Assembly (NCBI RefSeq): GCF_041538045.1 | Contig: NZ_JBGOSE010000016.1 | Span: 8,384-72,383, forward strand | Length of the DNA: 64,000 nucleotides | Direction: 5' to 3' | Source of the DNA: Aliiglaciecola sp041538045 | GTDB taxonomy: Bacteria > Pseudomonadota > Gammaproteobacteria > Enterobacterales > Alteromonadaceae | Shown here: positions 61,305 to 64,000 of the stretch, in pieces | Numbering within the stretch: the stretch's first letter is position 1 | How the letters are laid out: every line of letters starts with the position of its first letter | The notes under the pieces: model-generated | Databases searched by the model: none | What the model saw: the letters and a program-made list of their open reading frames with translations, nothing else | What the model was told of the DNA's origin: nothing | Program-made: the position numbers and the translations under genes

Positions 61305-62501
61305 TTATTCGTCCCAAAGGGGGAATGGGTCGCTGAGTGTTGTCCAGTAAGCTCTACCTTTTAGCAATTCATCATCGGATAATAAACAGTCATCAAGGGC
61401 GCTGATCATGGCCTGTTTATCTAAGTTTTGACCGATAAATACCAGCTCTTGGCGCATATCACCGAACGGTTCTACCCATTGATTTTCGATTTCCTCAAGT
61501 AGCTCTTGTTCGGTTGGCCAGTCAGCTTTAGGTACTGCTTTCCAAAACATGCCAACATAACCATATCGAGCAATGCCGCCAGCTTGGCTCCATTGACCGC
61601 ATGTAAAAGGACGTGTTGCTAACCAAAAATACCCTTTGGAACGAATTAATTTGCCAAATTTTTCTGTGCTGTGAAGTAGATCGTAGAACTTTTTAGGAGC
61701 AAATGGGCGGCGAGCTACATAGTTGAAACTGCCAATGCCATATTCTTCTGTTTCAGGTACATGCTCACCGCGCATTTCTTTTAACCAACCTGGAGCTTGC
61801 TCGGCCCGTTCAAAATCAAATAAACCTGTGTTAAGCACTTCGTTTACATCCACCTCACCAGCGGTAATGGGAATGATTTTGGCGTGGGTGTTCAGTGCTT
61901 TTAAAATGGCATTTAGTCTTTCAACATCAGCTTCACTGGCTAAATCTGTTTTGCTAATAAGGATTACATCGGCGAATTCAACTTGGTCAACTAGCAGATC
62001 GGCTACGCTACGTTCGTCTTCTTCACCCAATGACTCTTGGGTGTCTTGAAGATATTGTGCTTCGTCGTAATCTTTTAGGAAGTTGACGGCATCAACCACG
62101 GTGACCATAGTGTCTAAGGTTGCAATATTAGACAGCGACACGCCGTCTTCGTCGGCAAAGGTAAATGTTTCTGCTACTGGCAGTGGCTCTGAGATACCTG
62201 TTGATTCAATAACGAGGTAATCGAAGCGTCCATCTTTGGCTAATTTCTCGATTTCAATAAGCAAATCTTCTCGTAGGGTGCAACAGATGCAACCATTGCT
62301 CATTTCGACTAACTTTTCATCGCTTCGATTCAAAGATACGTCGTTTTTGACAACGGCAGCATCAATGTTGATTTCGCTCATATCATTGACTATCACAGCC
62401 ACTTTTTTGCCATCACGATTATTGAGAATGTGGCTTAGTACGGTTGTTTTTCCTGCGCCTAGGAAGCCAGAAAGCACGGTTACGGGTAATTTATTTTTCA
62501 T
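61305..62501 (-). CDS. COG0523 zinc metallochaperone GTPase (ZigA/YciC-like)
   Basis: 398 aa. G1 GFLGAGKTTVL near residue 12, the metal-binding CxCC motif in NGCICCTLRED near residue 70, ESTGISEP switch, SKTD as G4 and a C-terminal CobW-type domain (PFAPKKFYDLLHS..., GIARYGYVGMFWKA). This subgroup delivers or allocates zinc under limitation. A Zur-like palindrome lies 34 bp before the start. hisI and the dihydroorotase follow in the same direction after 136 bp. Confidence 0.92.
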   Translation of the reverse strand: MKNKLPVTVLSGFLGAGKTTVLSHILNNRDGKKVAVIVNDMSEINIDAAVVKNDVSLNRSDEKLVEMSNGCICCTLREDLLIEIEKLAKDGRFDYLVIESTGISEPLPVAETFTFADEDGVSLSNIATLDTMVTVVDAVNFLKDYDEAQYLQDTQESLGEEDERSVADLLVDQVEFADVILISKTDLASEADVERLNAILKALNTHAKIIPITAGEVDVNEVLNTGLFDFERAEQAPGWLKEMRGEHVPETEEYGIGSFNYVARRPFAPKKFYDLLHSTEKFGKLIRSKGYFWLATRPFTCGQWSQAGGIARYGYVGMFWKAVPKADWPTEQELLEEIENQWVEPFGDMRQELVFIGQNLDKQAMISALDDCLLSDDELLKGRAYWTTLSDPFPLWDE

Positions 62502-62534
62502 AGTCTAGCAGCTTATATTTGAGAACTGTAGTTA

Positions 62535-62549
62535 TGTTATACTATAACA
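62535..62549. promoter_or_regulatory. Zur-box-like palindrome upstream of the COG0523 gene
   Basis: TGTTATACTATAACA is a perfect 7+1+7 palindrome and agrees with the gammaproteobacterial Zur core TGTTATANTATAACA. It is 34 bp upstream of the COG0523 start, a repressor position. Confidence 0.85.
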
Positions 62550-63212
62550 GTAATGTTGTGATAGTAGATTACGAAAAAATACCTATAAAAGTGACATTTG
62601 GTAATTATCTGTGAGCTTTTTAAAGACGTTTTCTGGCTGAGAAAAGGTAACGATTACAGGCGTAAACTCTTGCCGTTTTATCAGCCCGTAATTTGACGCG
62701 AAAGCAACGCTTTCCATCGAATATGAGCTATCTTTTTAATTTTTTGGGGGTAAATTTATTCCTTATTCATACTAAATATCCATTGGAAATTACATTCCTC
62801 AAGCACTTAATTGAACTCTTACTCGAATAAAAACACAAACAACTACCTAGATTAATAAGTAATAAATCTCTTTTTCAGCGTTCATCGTGAAATCCCTTGT
62901 GGGCAATAAAGTGCTCTGTTGAGTCCTCCCTAAAGATGGAATGTTGCGAATTTAGATTCAGTAATCAAACTGGGTGTTTCATTAGGTTAGCAATGCTGAG
63001 ATTGCAGTTTTTTAGGTAGGGATGGCGATAGTTTTGGAATAAATCAGGCATTCAATTGGCATGGAAAAAGGGGAAGTTTTGCTTTTGTTTGACGGCAAGC
63101 TACATAGTGGTCAAATTCGAGGAAAGTATTGTGTTTCTGGGCTCCAGCCTTGATAGGTAAAAGCTATCTCCAATTACAGTTGATATATGTAGAGAAATAT
63201 TTAGACTTGAAT
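62550..63212. other. Non-coding spacer between the two Zur-box-like sites
   Basis: About 660 bp without a convincing ORF. A 30-codon frame starting at 63061 has no family and no clear ribosome site and is not called. Probably holds divergent promoters and perhaps decayed sequence. Confidence 0.5.
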
Positions 63213-63227
63213 TGTGATATTATCACA
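63213..63227. promoter_or_regulatory. Zur-box-like palindrome upstream of the carbonic anhydrase-type gene
   Basis: TGTGATATTATCACA is a perfect 7+1+7 palindrome. Its left half equals the znu-type Zur site TGTGATATTATAACA of E. coli as I remember it. It is 183 bp before the ORF at 63410. The spacer between TGTGA and TCACA is 5, not the 6 of a CRP site. Confidence 0.65.
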
Positions 63228-63409
63228 TAACCAAATGCGGCAAGGCGTAGGTACGATTCTTTGAGTAATAATGTGTGATTTATGCATGCAGTGCTATCTT
63301 AATAGAGAGTGACTGAGCGTTTTGGCTAAAAATTTGAACCGTCCTTAGGTTTGGCTCTCAACATCAAGATCCGACGGGACAACGAACTTATAGGAGAAAT
63401 GTCTACATT

Positions 63410-63874
63410 ATGTTTACTAAAGAAATGGTACATATGGCACTGCAAACCTGGTGTGACAATGTCGTAAAAGTTGGAAAAGTTTATTCTGAAGGAGGCGATG
63501 TTCAAGCATTTTCTCTTCAGGTGCTATCTGATAGTTATGATTACGACAATGGCCACGTATTGTTTAAACCTACGCTAACCTTTGGTCAGCAGACCTTTCG
63601 TCCAACCAAAGAAGGTGCTCTTTCTTATTTTGTAGGCGGGAACAGTGATTTCCCCGACGATAAAGGGTTCAAACTTAAGCCTTGGGTAAAGGTTTGGTTT
63701 AGTAAAGAAGATTTTATTTTGCATGGTGACCTAGCGATTGTGCAGTGTAACGTGCACTTTATCGGCGACGACGACAGCCATATTTTTGTGAACAAAAGCT
63801 TCGTATTTAAAGAATGTGAAGATGGCAAGGCCCGCATAATTTTACACCAATCTTCATTGCCTTATCAGCCTTAA
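63410..63874 (+). CDS. Iota-type carbonic anhydrase domain protein (COG4337, NTF2-like)
   Basis: 154 aa, AGGAGAAATG region upstream. It carries the family pattern of the SnoaL/CaMKII-like domain called iota carbonic anhydrase: TWCDNVVKVGKVYSEGGD, YDYDNGHVLFKPTL, EGALSYFVGG, DKGFKLKPWVKV and a near-terminal HQSSLPY (usually HHSSLPY). Such enzymes hydrate CO2; family members have been reported active with Mn or with no metal. No signal peptide, so cytosolic. Zur-like site upstream and zinc-limitation genes next door suggest a zinc-free replacement for ordinary carbonic anhydrase. Activity is inferred. Confidence 0.75.
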   Translation: MFTKEMVHMALQTWCDNVVKVGKVYSEGGDVQAFSLQVLSDSYDYDNGHVLFKPTLTFGQQTFRPTKEGALSYFVGGNSDFPDDKGFKLKPWVKVWFSKEDFILHGDLAIVQCNVHFIGDDDSHIFVNKSFVFKECEDGKARIILHQSSLPYQP

Positions 63875-64000
63875 ATATAACAGTCACCTTTTGCCACGTG
63901 CTTCAGAGTCAATCTAACCGTGGCAAAAGATGCGGCTCAAAATACGCTATTCAAACCAATTCACAAGCAACTTTAACTTCTTAAACCGCCATGCTTTCTT

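Noticed and set aside
63061..63153. 30-codon ORF in the spacer before the carbonic anhydrase-type gene
   Set aside because: Too short, no clear ribosome site, no recognisable pattern.
63213..63227. CRP site reading of TGTGATATTATCACA
   Set aside because: The half sites TGTGA and TCACA are 5 bases apart instead of 6, whereas the 7+1+7 symmetry fits a Zur-type box. CRP is kept only as a less likely alternative.
1..64000. tRNA or rRNA genes
   Set aside because: I looked in the intergenic regions for cloverleaf-like and rRNA-like sequence and saw none, but no covariance search could be run.

Overview
This window is the origin-proximal part of a gammaproteobacterial chromosome. Gene order (dnaA-dnaN-recF-gyrB, rpmH-rnpA-yidD-yidC, mnmE-mioC, oriC-mnmG-rsmG-parA-parB-atp), a Spot 42-like RNA behind polA, a Csr-type RNA next to yihI, and AT-rich spacers point to Alteromonadales (Glaciecola/Paraglaciecola-like). 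The species cannot be fixed from the sequence alone.

Layout. 1-5.0 kb: fmt 3' end, rsmB, trkA and three envelope genes. 5.3-6.8 kb: trkH. 7.7-10.7 kb: polA behind three DnaA boxes, then a short Spot 42-like RNA. 11-14.9 kb: engB, a diheme cytochrome c4, a CsrB/CsrC-like RNA, yihI, a DUF2489 gene and tag. 15-18.4 kb: glyQ-glyS and a lipoprotein. 18.8-25 kb (minus strand): dnaA-dnaN-recF-gyrB, with two parS sites inside recF. 25.5-31.9 kb: rpmH, rnpA, yidD, yidC, yajQ, mnmE, mioC, then a DnaT-like gene and a DnaC-like helicase loader. 32-34.3 kb: a decayed polyol locus in which an internal deletion has fused the start of a solute-binding protein gene to the end of a mannitol dehydrogenase gene. 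34.7-36.2 kb: a DUF4097 gene bracketed by clusters of an ~89-bp palindromic repeat. 36.2-36.7 kb: oriC. 36.8-48.5 kb: mnmG, rsmG, parA, parB and the nine-gene ATP synthase operon.

48.6-55.8 kb is a small chromosomal integron. It has a LexA-box-controlled integrase, four cassettes (one a class D beta-lactamase, the last truncated) and two copies of one 1538-bp IS110-family element, each inserted at the same position of a different attC site. 55.9-57.7 kb: folX-folE-folM for tetrahydromonapterin. 58.2-59.3 kb: an unknown small protein and a RidA-family protein.

59.4-63.9 kb looks like a zinc-limitation island: a dihydroorotase paralogue, hisI, a COG0523 metallochaperone GTPase and a protein of the iota-carbonic anhydrase type (a family reported to work without zinc). 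Zur-box-like 15-bp palindromes lie upstream of the GTPase gene and of the carbonic anhydrase gene. The link between a Zur-like site and an iota-type carbonic anhydrase, and the attC-targeting IS110 element with a long structured leader, are the most novel-looking items here.
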